From DAORDI01 sp035345895 (GTDB taxonomy: Bacteria; Spirochaetota; Leptospiria; Leptospirales; Leptospiraceae), in the NCBI GenBank assembly GCA_035345895.1, contig DAORDI010000059.1, positions 1 to 23,032 of the forward strand: DNA of 23,032 nt, written 5' to 3'. Positions 1-7,054 of the stretch are shown here, piece by piece. Position numbers and translations under genes: made by a program. The first letter of the stretch is position 1. The number at the start of each line of letters is the position of its first letter. The notes under the pieces are model-generated. The model made no database searches, had not been told where the DNA came from, and saw only the letters and a list, made by a program, of their open reading frames with translations.

Positions 1-160
1 ATGCATAAACATTTAATCAATTCTTATTTATACTGCTATTCCGCAACAGACTCATAATGCATCGTCATCTCAAGTTTTATCCCGAGCACTCAATTCCAGT
101 TACGGTGCTGCAATAGACGTTCTGATTTCTGTATTTAAATCAGAACCTTACAATAAAAAA

Positions 161-1012
161 GTGAAAAATGCTCTTAGAAACTGCGGACTGAGTACTAACA
201 CTGCAAAACAGGCTCTGATTGCACAGCATATTGCTGATTTTTTTAATAGGGACAGAGGATTGGCAATTGAGCTGATGCAGTTCTGGATAACACAGAAAAT
301 AGAATCTTCACTGTCCCTGTCCCTTTATATTGTACCTTATTTCGATAATGAAGAAAGCATTATCAAAACTGCTTTAGAAACTTCATTTGAAATTATTGAG
401 AATAAAAAAGCCCGGCCGGAAGAATTCGGTCAGGAAAGCCTTCCCTTCCAGTTTTTCATTACATTAGTGCATTTAGCCTATATAGGACAGGAATCTTATT
501 TGGAGAATTACAAAGAAAAAGTATTCTCCGGTTCGGGGGAAAATAATGAGAATCTCCAGCATTGTATGCTCAATGCAATGTTTTATCATCGAAATAATAT
601 CATAGAAAAAGATTTCTTCTGGAATACATTGAAACAGGCTTCAAGGACTCCTTCTTCAAAAACCTCATCTAGATTGCTCATCGGACTTTGTGATGAAGAG
701 GTTTATAAAGGCAGGGAAGAAAAATGCAGAGAACTTATACTGCAAATATTAAGATCATCAGACATCAGAAAAGATTTTTACCAGCTTACGGAAAATTTCA
801 GGAACCTTTCTGCAGGTGACGCTGACTGGGTAATTCAAATTAGCGAGATCTTTCTCCAGGAGTTTTCTTACGGTGTAAGAGAAATTGCGGAAGTTTTAAC
901 TGAATTCTATGAACAGCAGCCGAGTAAGCAGAAAGAGATTTTTCCTCTTCTGGAAAAATGCTTAGACAGAGGATGGGACGGATTTGACAGACTGTTGCAA
1001 ATGGGAATATGA
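161..1012 (+). CDS. Hypothetical helical protein, 5' end uncertain
   Basis: Function not recognised. The 283-residue product from the GTG at 161 is rich in leucine, glutamate and lysine. It appears to be a chain of amphipathic helices, like a helical-repeat protein, with no signal peptide or membrane segment. The GTG has no Shine-Dalgarno sequence (it follows an A-rich run), and the same frame stays open upstream to position 17. That upstream stretch reads like protein (for example SSYGAAIDVLISVF) but contains no ATG, GTG or TTG. The true start may therefore be a rare codon such as ATT, or the gene may be broken by a frameshift near position 55, where frame 1, open from the left edge, ends in TAA. 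It is followed 48 bases later by the DUF4180 gene on the same strand. The existence of a coding region is likely; the start is not settled. Confidence 0.6.
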   Translation: MKNALRNCGLSTNTAKQALIAQHIADFFNRDRGLAIELMQFWITQKIESSLSLSLYIVPYFDNEESIIKTALETSFEIIENKKARPEEFGQESLPFQFFITLVHLAYIGQESYLENYKEKVFSGSGENNENLQHCMLNAMFYHRNNIIEKDFFWNTLKQASRTPSSKTSSRLLIGLCDEEVYKGREEKCRELILQILRSSDIRKDFYQLTENFRNLSAGDADWVIQISEIFLQEFSYGVREIAEVLTEFYEQQPSKQKEIFPLLEKCLDRGWDGFDRLLQMGI

Positions 1013-1060
1013 AGATGTACATGGAAGACTCAGACAGCTCTGAAAACAGGAGGGAATTGA

Positions 1061-1423
1061 ATGAAATTTACCGTTTTTAAGACAGGAGCCGGAGATGCAG
1101 TGCAGCTTTCGGACGAGACTGCAGTCATTCATTCGGATCAGGATGCACTGGATCTGATGGCTGATGCAGTATACCGGTTCTGCTCGAGTAAAATCATTAT
1201 TTCGGAAAAGAATCTGAATCCAAGGTTCTTTGATCTGAAGACAGGGTTCGCCGGATCAGTACTGCAGAAATTTTCCAACTATAATGTTCAACTGGCAGTA
1301 GTAGGAGATTTTTCAAAATTTGAAAGCAGAAGTCTGAAAGACTTTATTTATGAATGCAACAGTAAAAGGAGGATCTTTTTTCTTCCTGATGTTTCATCTG
1401 CGCTGGAAAAACTGGGGGAATGA
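1061..1423 (+). CDS. DUF4180 domain protein
   Basis: A 120-residue protein matching the DUF4180 family over its whole length. The family pattern is visible as a central SALDLM-like segment (here DALDLMADAVY), then a segment on recognition of a site (KIIISEKN, FFDLKTGFAG), then LQKFSNYNVQLAVVGDFSKF and SLKDFIYECN, ending in FFLPD. The length is normal for the family. The biochemical role of DUF4180 is not known to me. It is a single cytosolic domain with no signal peptide. The start is well supported by AGGAGGG at 1048-1054, six bases before the ATG. It probably belongs with the preceding gene (48-base gap), and a hairpin at 1457-1493 may end the transcript. Confidence 0.8.
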   Translation: MKFTVFKTGAGDAVQLSDETAVIHSDQDALDLMADAVYRFCSSKIIISEKNLNPRFFDLKTGFAGSVLQKFSNYNVQLAVVGDFSKFESRSLKDFIYECNSKRRIFFLPDVSSALEKLGE

Positions 1424-1439
1424 ACCGATTTCAGAATCC

Positions 1440-1590
1440 CTCTGATTGGAAGTTCGGGCGGGGTCTGTGGAAAAGCACGCTTGACAGACCGCCTTATTCT
1501 GCTGTTTACCGCACTTCTTCGGTTGTAAATATGCGCTCTGTCAGGCGATGAATGTTCGACTCAATGACGCACTCGTCTCACCGCGCAGAT
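1440..1590 (-). repeat. Possible decayed interspersed repeat or gene relic
   Basis: The stretch between the DUF4180 gene and the convergent VOC gene has no intact gene. Read on the minus strand in one frame, it gives a protein-like run broken by a single TGA. The fragments include LRGETSASLSRTFIA, then the stop, then YLQPKKCGKQQNKAV and CQACFSTDPARTSNQ. The composition (Cys, Gln, Ser, Thr, Arg) and G+C content differ from the neighbouring genes. It resembles short, widely copied junk reading frames that I associate with Leptospira intergenic DNA, but that association is from memory and was not tested. The remainder of the gap to 1724 is AT-rich, with no other feature recognised. Confidence 0.35.
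1457..1493. terminator. Hairpin downstream of DUF4180 gene, possible terminator
   Basis: An imperfect inverted repeat: GGCGGGGTCTGT at 1457-1468 pairs with ACAGACCGCC at 1484-1493 around a 15-base loop, with two extra G residues on the left arm. The stem is GC-rich and is followed by TTATTCT, a poor U-tract. It lies 33 bases after the DUF4180 stop, where a terminator would be expected. It also lies inside the putative decayed repeat described at 1440-1590, so it could be part of that element instead. Confidence 0.4.
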
Positions 1591-1724
1591 CAAGTATTAG
1601 AAAATTCTAATATACCTTTCCAGTATATTGAATCAGCTCCAGTTTAATGGAAATTAATGCAATATATACTTTGTGATCTTCACGGTGAAATTCAGCTTTT
1701 GCGCAACGCCCCAATAATGAAAAA

Positions 1725-2183
1725 TTATCCCAGTGCCTTGATGACCTCGGGAGGTGCCTGAACCAGTTCTACAAGTACTCCTTCCGAGCAGAACGGAAAT
1801 TCCTCATTTCCTTTCGGATGAATGAAGCATACATCAAAACCGCTTGCTCCCTTTCTGATTCCGCCCGGAGTGAATCTGACTTTCTGTTCTGTGAGCCACT
1901 GCACGCAGGCAGGAAGATCGTCTATCCAGAGTCCGATATGATTCAGCTTAGGTTCATGAACCTTCGGGCTTTTGGAAGGATCAATCGGCTGCATCAGATC
2001 CACTTCCACCGCATACGGGCCCTTGCCTATGGCGGCTATATCCTCATCCACATTCTCTTTTTCACTCTTGAATGTGTTCGTAATGTTCAGTCCCATCAGA
2101 TCAATCCAGAATTTTTTCAATTTGGATTTATCCTCGCCTCCGATTGCTATCTGCTGCACTCCAAGTACTTTAAACGGTCTCAT
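1725..2183 (-). CDS. VOC/glyoxalase-fold metalloprotein
   Basis: A 152-residue protein of the vicinal oxygen chelate superfamily with two beta-alpha-beta-beta-beta modules. The first begins VLGVQQIAIGGED (residues 6-18) and the second LNHIGLWIDDLPACV (80-94), and the fold ends in EGVLVELVQAP. Candidate metal ligands fall at the usual four places: Q11 (Gln replaces His here in some glyoxalase I proteins), E60, H82 and E139. Possible roles include glyoxalase I (methylglyoxal detoxification), methylmalonyl-CoA epimerase or a related lyase; the sequence alone does not decide. The ATG overlaps the gyrA stop codon (ATGA on the minus strand at 2180-2183), so it is probably translated by ribosomes finishing gyrA. 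It is cytosolic. Confidence 0.82.
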   Translation of the reverse strand: MRPFKVLGVQQIAIGGEDKSKLKKFWIDLMGLNITNTFKSEKENVDEDIAAIGKGPYAVEVDLMQPIDPSKSPKVHEPKLNHIGLWIDDLPACVQWLTEQKVRFTPGGIRKGASGFDVCFIHPKGNEEFPFCSEGVLVELVQAPPEVIKALG

Positions 2184-4693
2184 TCTTCCTCCCTTTCTGA
2201 AATCAATGCAAAATCAATGACCTTGTCTTCATCCTTGATGTTGACCACTCTTACCCCGACTGTGGATCTTCCTACCTGAGAAATTTCTTCCACATTCACA
2301 CGTATTATCATTCCTGACTGCGCCATAATGATAATTTCATCATTTTTCCTTACAGTTGCCACTCCGATTGCAGGTCCGTTCTTGTCAGTGATCTTCAGAT
2401 AAGTGAGTCCGAGACCGCCCCTTCCTTTCACTGCAAATTCAGAGTACTCCGTTCTTTTCCCGTAGCCTTTTTCAGTGATGACCAGAAGGTCGCTTTCCTT
2501 TTCGGGAATCGCCACGCCGATGAGAACATCATCATCTGAAAGTCTCATCCCGATCACTCCGCCTGCAGTTCTGCCCTGACTTCTGAGTTTGGAAAGATTG
2601 GTTCTGACTGCAAGTCCGTCACGGCTTGCAAGGATAATGTCGTCTTTCGGATCAATTGCATCTGCAAACAGGAGAGAGTCGTTCTCACGAAGTCCGATCG
2701 CTATGATTCCGTTTTTCTTCACATTGGAGAATTCTGCAATCTTGGTTTTTTTGATGATTCCAAGCTTGGTCACCATGACAAGCTCACCTTCAGAGAAATC
2801 CTTTACATTGCAGATGGAAGTGATTCTTTCTCCTTCCTGAAGATTCAGTATTGCACGGAGACTTTTCCCTCTCGCTTCCTTTGTGGCCTGAGGAAGCTCA
2901 TATACTTTCAGCGCATATGCCTTGCCTCTGTCGGAAAAGAGCATCAGGGTATCGTGAGTGGATGCGATACGGATCATCTTGATGATGTCGTCTCTTTTAG
3001 TCGATCCTCCCTGAACTCCTTTTCCGCCTCTTTTCTGTCTTTTGAATGTGTCTATAGGAAGACGCTTCACATACTGGTCTTCAGTAATCTGAACGACTAC
3101 ATCTTCATCTGCAATCAGATCCACTGCATCAAACCCTGTAGTGTCCACGCTTTCAAGACTGATTTCCGTCTTTCTCTTTGTCCCGAATTTCTGTGCAACT
3201 GCTTCCAGTTCCTGAACTACAATTTCACTGACTCTTTCCGGTTTGGAAAGAATATCCTTCAGGTCTGCAATGACTGCCCTGATTTCTTCGAGTTCTTCCA
3301 TGATTTTCCGGACTTCGAGAGAGGTCAGTCTCTGCAGTCTCATATCAAGGATTGCCTTTGTCTGCACTTCGGAAAGACTGAAACTGCTCATCAGATTTGT
3401 CTTGGCCTCGTCAGGGGTCTTGGAAGCACGGATGATCCGGATCACTTCATCAATATTGTCGAGTGCGATTTTCAGCCCTTCCAGGATATGAGCTTTTTCT
3501 TCCGCCTTGCGGAGTTCGTATTTTGTTCTTCTGACAATGACTTCATTTCTGTGCGCCACATAGGCGACGAGCATTTCCTTGAGATTGAATATCTTCGGCT
3601 TTCCGTCGAGAATCGCAAGCATCGTGATTCCGTAGCTCACCTGAAGCTGAGTCAGTTTCAGGAGCTGATTCAGTATAACCTGCGAATTATAATCTTTTTT
3701 AATATGTATTTCAATACGGATTCCCTTTCTGTCCGAAAGATCCAGGATCTCACTGATTCCTTCTACAGTCTTTTCGTTTACAAGTTCACCGATCTTTTCG
3801 AGCAGTGTCCTCTTGTTCACCTGGTAGGGGATTTCTGTGATGACGATCATATCCCTTCCCTTGGAAGTCTGTTCTATTTCCACTTTGGAACGGATTCTGA
3901 TGCTTCCTTTGCCGGAAGTGTAGGCAGAGTGCAGTCCGTCTCCTCCTATGATGATCCCTCCGGTAGGGAAATCCGGACCGGGGAGAATTTTCAGGAGTTC
4001 CTTGACTGTGATTTCGGGATTTTTCACCACTGCGACGGCCGCACTGACTGCCTCGCCTAGATTATGAGGGGGGATATTTGTTGCCATTCCCACAGCAATT
4101 CCTGAAGAACCGTTTACAAGAAGGTTGGGGAAATTGGCAGGAAGAACATCCGGCTGCTCCTGGGTGTCGTCAAAATTGGGAGAGAAGTCGACAGTTTCCT
4201 TTTCGATGTCCTTCAGAAGCTCCTCTGCAACTTTTGCAAGCCTCGCTTCAGTGTATCTGTAGGCTGCCGGATTGTCTCCGTCAATGGAACCGAAGTTTCC
4301 CTGACCGTCAATCAGAGGCACTCTCAGAGAGAACTCCTGCACAAGCCTGACCAAGGTGTCGTATACTGCAGTATCTCCGTGAGGGTGGTAGTTGCCGATG
4401 ACCTCACCTACAATTTTTGCGCATTTGACGTAAGGTCTGTCGCTTCTCCAGGCCCTCTCATTCATTGCATGAAGAATCCTTCTGTGAACGGGCTTGAGAC
4501 CGTCCCTCACATCCGGCAGAGCTCTTCCCACAATGACGCTCATTGCATACCCTAAGTATGCATCCTTCATCTGGTCTTCCACTTCGATCGGAATGACCCG
4601 CACTCCGTTCTCTATTGCACCGGCTATATCCGGTCTTCCTGCTGTACTGAATTTCAGAGTCTTTGCTGATTCCGGCTCTTCCTGATTGGTCAT
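2180..4693 (-). CDS. gyrA: DNA gyrase subunit A
   Basis: An 837-residue type IIA topoisomerase subunit that cuts and rejoins DNA and, with GyrB, introduces negative supercoils using ATP. The breakage-reunion domain holds the quinolone-determining segment YHPHGDTAVYDT (102-113), with T108 and D112 at the positions of E. coli S83 and D87. The catalytic tyrosine is Y147 in the RYTE motif. The C-terminal beta-pinwheel begins with the GyrA box QKRGGKG (553-559), which marks it as gyrase rather than topoisomerase IV ParC. The length is normal. It is not adjacent to a gyrB gene here, so it may be a second GyrA-like copy or simply located away from gyrB. The start at 4693 is the first ATG of the homologous region but has no clear Shine-Dalgarno sequence. 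The downstream VOC gene overlaps by four bases. Confidence 0.95.
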   Translation of the reverse strand: MTNQEEPESAKTLKFSTAGRPDIAGAIENGVRVIPIEVEDQMKDAYLGYAMSVIVGRALPDVRDGLKPVHRRILHAMNERAWRSDRPYVKCAKIVGEVIGNYHPHGDTAVYDTLVRLVQEFSLRVPLIDGQGNFGSIDGDNPAAYRYTEARLAKVAEELLKDIEKETVDFSPNFDDTQEQPDVLPANFPNLLVNGSSGIAVGMATNIPPHNLGEAVSAAVAVVKNPEITVKELLKILPGPDFPTGGIIIGGDGLHSAYTSGKGSIRIRSKVEIEQTSKGRDMIVITEIPYQVNKRTLLEKIGELVNEKTVEGISEILDLSDRKGIRIEIHIKKDYNSQVILNQLLKLTQLQVSYGITMLAILDGKPKIFNLKEMLVAYVAHRNEVIVRRTKYELRKAEEKAHILEGLKIALDNIDEVIRIIRASKTPDEAKTNLMSSFSLSEVQTKAILDMRLQRLTSLEVRKIMEELEEIRAVIADLKDILSKPERVSEIVVQELEAVAQKFGTKRKTEISLESVDTTGFDAVDLIADEDVVVQITEDQYVKRLPIDTFKRQKRGGKGVQGGSTKRDDIIKMIRIASTHDTLMLFSDRGKAYALKVYELPQATKEARGKSLRAILNLQEGERITSICNVKDFSEGELVMVTKLGIIKKTKIAEFSNVKKNGIIAIGLRENDSLLFADAIDPKDDIILASRDGLAVRTNLSKLRSQGRTAGGVIGMRLSDDDVLIGVAIPEKESDLLVITEKGYGKRTEYSEFAVKGRGGLGLTYLKITDKNGPAIGVATVRKNDEIIIMAQSGMIIRVNVEEISQVGRSTVGVRVVNIKDEDKVIDFALISEREEE

Positions 4694-4828
4694 ATAAAAT
4701 CAGGGTTCTGCAGAGGCTGGATAGGGGTCAAGCAGTTCCCTTTGACTGAAACAAAAAAGAGAACGGCTGAAAAAATGCACCAATTAAGATCCCGATTCAG
4801 ATTTTTTTCCGCGCCAAAGAACAAAAAG

Positions 4829-4855
4829 TTAATTTCTTTTAGGAAAAGTCGATAG
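4829..4855 (+). promoter_or_regulatory. Possible sigma-28 (FliA) promoter of fcpA
   Basis: TTAATTTC at 4829-4836, then exactly 11 bases, then GTCGATAG at 4848-4855. The flagellar sigma-28 consensus is TAAAGTTT-N11-GCCGATAA, so the match is 5 of 8 and 6 of 8 with the correct spacing. Transcription would start near 4862, leaving a leader of about 80 bases before fcpA. A flagellar sheath gene is a sensible FliA target. AT-rich DNA can give such matches by chance. Confidence 0.4.
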
Positions 4856-4872
4856 AATAGTAGGATATTTGC

Positions 4873-4893
4873 TTTACATATTTTGAATGTAAA
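4873..4893. promoter_or_regulatory. Perfect inverted repeat in fcpA upstream region
   Basis: TTTACAT at 4873-4879 and ATGTAAA at 4887-4893 form a perfect 7-base inverted repeat around a 7-base AT-rich centre. It lies 50 bases before the fcpA start, between the candidate sigma-28 site and the ribosome binding site. It could be an operator. The left arm TTTACA could also serve as a -35 box, with TAAGGT at 4895-4900 as the -10 (16-base spacing), which would be an alternative housekeeping promoter. Confidence 0.4.
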
Positions 4894-4942
4894 TTAAGGT
4901 ATCCAATAACATTTGAACAAAGATTTGAGGTAGATAGATATT

Positions 4943-5878
4943 ATGAGACTTTTCATAACCAGCATGATCTTCGCGTTTTCGATCGGTCTTTTTGCGCAGG
5001 GAGCAGCTCCTGCCACTGACGATAAAGATTTCAAAGCTCCTGAAAAATTAGAAAACTCAGAAGCAACTAAAAAGAGATACGAGGACTCACAGCAGTCAAA
5101 ATCCAATAACTCTACAGAAGTTATTCTGGATGGAAAAATCAGAGATTTTAACGAAAGACTGAAGGCGCATTCTGTTCTTTTCCGTATGAAAATCAAGGCT
5201 CTCCCTGCAAAGACAATTTTGCACAAAGGTAAAGCTAATGCTGAAGGAACAAAATGCATCATCGCTGAGAAAGATGAAACTTCTGATGAAAACACTTGTA
5301 TGAAACTCGAAGTATTTGATTTCCAGGATTCTGAATGGGGAAAGTCTGAACTGAACCATGGCTCCCGTGCAAAATACATTGAACTTTTCTTTGAAGGCGG
5401 TTCAAAGGGAGATGAAAGAGATCCAATGAAACAGCCACCGCGTGCTCTTAAAAAAGTTACTTTCAATACTGTAGAAAGAGATTTTGTTCAGAATGAAGTA
5501 AGATTTTCCAATATCGAAGATGGAAAACCTCATGAAGAACCGACCGCAGTAAGTGCTTACAAAGGAAGCAAACATGATGAAACTTATGTTCTCTTTTATC
5601 AGCATGGATATCCTGTTCTTGATATGAGCAAATTTCCGAATACAGATGCTCAGTTGACAGAAGCTACAAATGAAAGAGGAGTAGGTAAATTCCAGCTTTC
5701 TTATGTAGAAAATACAAGAACCCGTCCAAACAGAGTTCAGTACAAAAAACAGTTTATTGTAAAAAATCTGGACTATTTTGACAAACTCTTCAAAGCGATT
5801 GCAGATACAAATGAGCGTTATTCTCAAAAGAAATACAATTCGAATCGCGAATTCCTGAAAGGATCCCTCAAATACTAA
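4943..5878 (+). CDS. fcpA: Flagellar-coiling protein FcpA-like, secreted
   Basis: A 311-residue exported protein with a clear signal peptide (MRLFITSMIFAFSIGLFAQG), probably cleaved near residue 18-20. A polar linker leads into a conserved-looking core that begins ILDGKIRDFNERLKAHS and contains KIKALPAKTILHKGKA. The C-terminal part (YKKQFIVKNLDYFDKLFKAI) is a likely amphipathic helix. I recognise this as the FcpA family of Leptospira. FcpA is a periplasmic flagellar sheath protein needed for the coiled shape of the filament and for motility. The family call is from memory, not a search; FcpB or another sheath paralogue is the alternative. TGAGG at 4926-4930 is the ribosome binding site, with a longish 12-base spacing. 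A sigma-28-like promoter and an inverted repeat lie upstream. Confidence 0.68.
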   Translation: MRLFITSMIFAFSIGLFAQGAAPATDDKDFKAPEKLENSEATKKRYEDSQQSKSNNSTEVILDGKIRDFNERLKAHSVLFRMKIKALPAKTILHKGKANAEGTKCIIAEKDETSDENTCMKLEVFDFQDSEWGKSELNHGSRAKYIELFFEGGSKGDERDPMKQPPRALKKVTFNTVERDFVQNEVRFSNIEDGKPHEEPTAVSAYKGSKHDETYVLFYQHGYPVLDMSKFPNTDAQLTEATNERGVGKFQLSYVENTRTRPNRVQYKKQFIVKNLDYFDKLFKAIADTNERYSQKKYNSNREFLKGSLKY

Positions 5879-5888
5879 TGTTGATTCT

Positions 5889-5915
5889 GGGGCGTATATG
5901 AAATATATTCGCCCC
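5889..5915 (+). promoter_or_regulatory. Hairpin enclosing the start codon of the zinc-ribbon gene
   Basis: GGGGCG at 5889-5894 pairs perfectly with CGCCCC at 5910-5915. The loop of 15 bases contains TATAT and ATATA, which can extend the stem past a small bulge. The ATG of the next gene (5898-5900) sits inside the loop and the weak G-rich ribosome binding region is in the left arm, so the fold would hide the start. It lies 11 bases after the fcpA stop, so it may also act as a partial terminator or 3' stabiliser of the abundant fcpA message. Confidence 0.45.
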
Positions 5916-6299
5916 TGCTTTCAGTGTGGCAGGGAAATACGGTTTCCAATAGACAAAGGGGCGATCTTAGTGACTTGTCCCTATTGTCACTCTTCTTTTA
6001 CAGTTGACCCTGATGATACTTCAGTCTATCAGATCGGTAAGTTTGATCTTACATCTCATTCTTCAAGCGGAACAAGAGCATCCGAATTTTTCCGTCTGAA
6101 AAATTCTGAAAATCTTCCTGCAATCCAGAGAATCATTCCAGTCTTTCTCTTTATTATGCTTTTCCTGTACCTATGGAAAAGTTCAGTCTTCGGGTGTGTT
6201 CAGCAGAATTCAGGATACCCCGAAATTGAAAATAAATCCAGTCCTCCGAAAACTCCAGATCAGAATTCTGAAGATAAAAAGCCTTGGGTTGATATTTAA
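5898..6299 (+). CDS. Zinc-ribbon membrane protein, function unknown
   Basis: A 133-residue protein. The N-terminal 35 residues form a zinc ribbon with two CxxC knuckles (CFQC at about 7-10 and CPYC at about 27-30), of the MJ0042 / prokaryotic zinc-ribbon type. A Ser-rich linker follows. One hydrophobic helix (IIPVFLFIMLFLYLW) spans the membrane near residues 78-95, followed by a short polar tail rich in Pro, Asn and Asp. The zinc ribbon is probably cytoplasmic. It lies 19 bases after fcpA and two bases before the rsmE start, so it is likely co-transcribed with both. A GC-rich hairpin covers its start codon, which may lower its translation relative to fcpA. No specific function can be named. 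Confidence 0.75.
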   Translation: MKYIRPCFQCGREIRFPIDKGAILVTCPYCHSSFTVDPDDTSVYQIGKFDLTSHSSSGTRASEFFRLKNSENLPAIQRIIPVFLFIMLFLYLWKSSVFGCVQQNSGYPEIENKSSPPKTPDQNSEDKKPWVDI

Positions 6300-6301
6300 A
6301 A

Positions 6302-7045
6302 TTGAATATCCTTCTGCTTCTTCCTGAAGAAAAAGTGGAAAGCGGCATTTTTAAGGTTTCGGACAGAAAAGCTTCTCACCTTCTTCAGATATTAAAAACT
6401 CAGGAAAATGATACAGTCAGGGCAGGAGTCTTGAATGACTGCAAGGGGCAGTTTCGAGTAATTGAAATTGACAGAGCAAGACGAACAGTTACGGGAGAAT
6501 TCTGTGCTGAGTCATTGGCTGTAAAGTCCGCACTGAGTAAGATCATTTTTTTATCTGCATATCAGAGACCTCAGACAGTCAAGAAAATTCTGAACTCTGC
6601 TGCAGTCTGCGGAGTGGGGGGTATTTATTTCTTTCCTATGGATAAATCGGAAAAATCCTATGAAACATCTTCTCTTTGGAAAAAGGAAGAGTATAAGGAA
6701 GAGCTGTACCTTGGTCTTGAACAGGGGAGCAGGGTCATTCTTCCTGAAATCAGAACGTATGCCAGGAAATCCGATCTCCTTGCATTTATCAGTCGATTTA
6801 CCGTTCTTCTTGAACCCTCAGGAAAGGTTATGATGTCTGATGCAGCAGAAATGCTGGAAGCTGAAGATAAACTTTTCTTTCTGCTTGGTCCTGAATCGGG
6901 GTTCAGTCCGCGTGAGACAGATTTGTATAAGAATATGAAGGTTAAAACGCTCAGTCTTTCTGAATCTGTGCTTCGGTCAGAACAGGCTTTTTTGTTTGCA
7001 ATTTCTCAGGCAGAACTTATTTTGAGAAATAATTCTATAGAATAA
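6302..7045 (+). CDS. rsmE: 16S rRNA (uracil-1498-N3) methyltransferase RsmE
   Basis: A 247-residue SPOUT-class methyltransferase that methylates N3 of U1498 in 16S rRNA using S-adenosylmethionine. The N-terminal PUA-like RNA-binding part carries the usual RKASHLLQILKTQENDTVRAG pattern, seen as ASHLLQILKTQ at 24-34. The C-terminal knotted domain contains GPESGFSPRE (196-205; normally GPEGG, so one Gly is replaced by Ser) and the cofactor loop LSESVLRSEQA (219-229; normally LG-x-RILRTETA). The length is typical. The start is TTG, two bases after the stop of the zinc-ribbon gene, with no strong ribosome binding site, which suggests coupling to upstream translation. The start choice fits the beginning of the homologous region. 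Confidence 0.9.
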   Translation: MNILLLLPEEKVESGIFKVSDRKASHLLQILKTQENDTVRAGVLNDCKGQFRVIEIDRARRTVTGEFCAESLAVKSALSKIIFLSAYQRPQTVKKILNSAAVCGVGGIYFFPMDKSEKSYETSSLWKKEEYKEELYLGLEQGSRVILPEIRTYARKSDLLAFISRFTVLLEPSGKVMMSDAAEMLEAEDKLFFLLGPESGFSPRETDLYKNMKVKTLSLSESVLRSEQAFLFAISQAELILRNNSIE

Positions 7046-7054
7046 GGATTGTAT

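Noticed and set aside
1424..1724. tRNA or small RNA in the gene-free stretch
   Set aside because: No cloverleaf, CCA end or conserved arm sequences could be found; only the 1457-1493 hairpin is present.
2954..4060. Long open frame antisense to gyrA (368 codons, plus strand)
   Set aside because: It lies wholly inside gyrA, encodes a Phe/Cys/Asp-rich shadow peptide without domain features and has no ribosome binding site; it reflects codon bias on the opposite strand.
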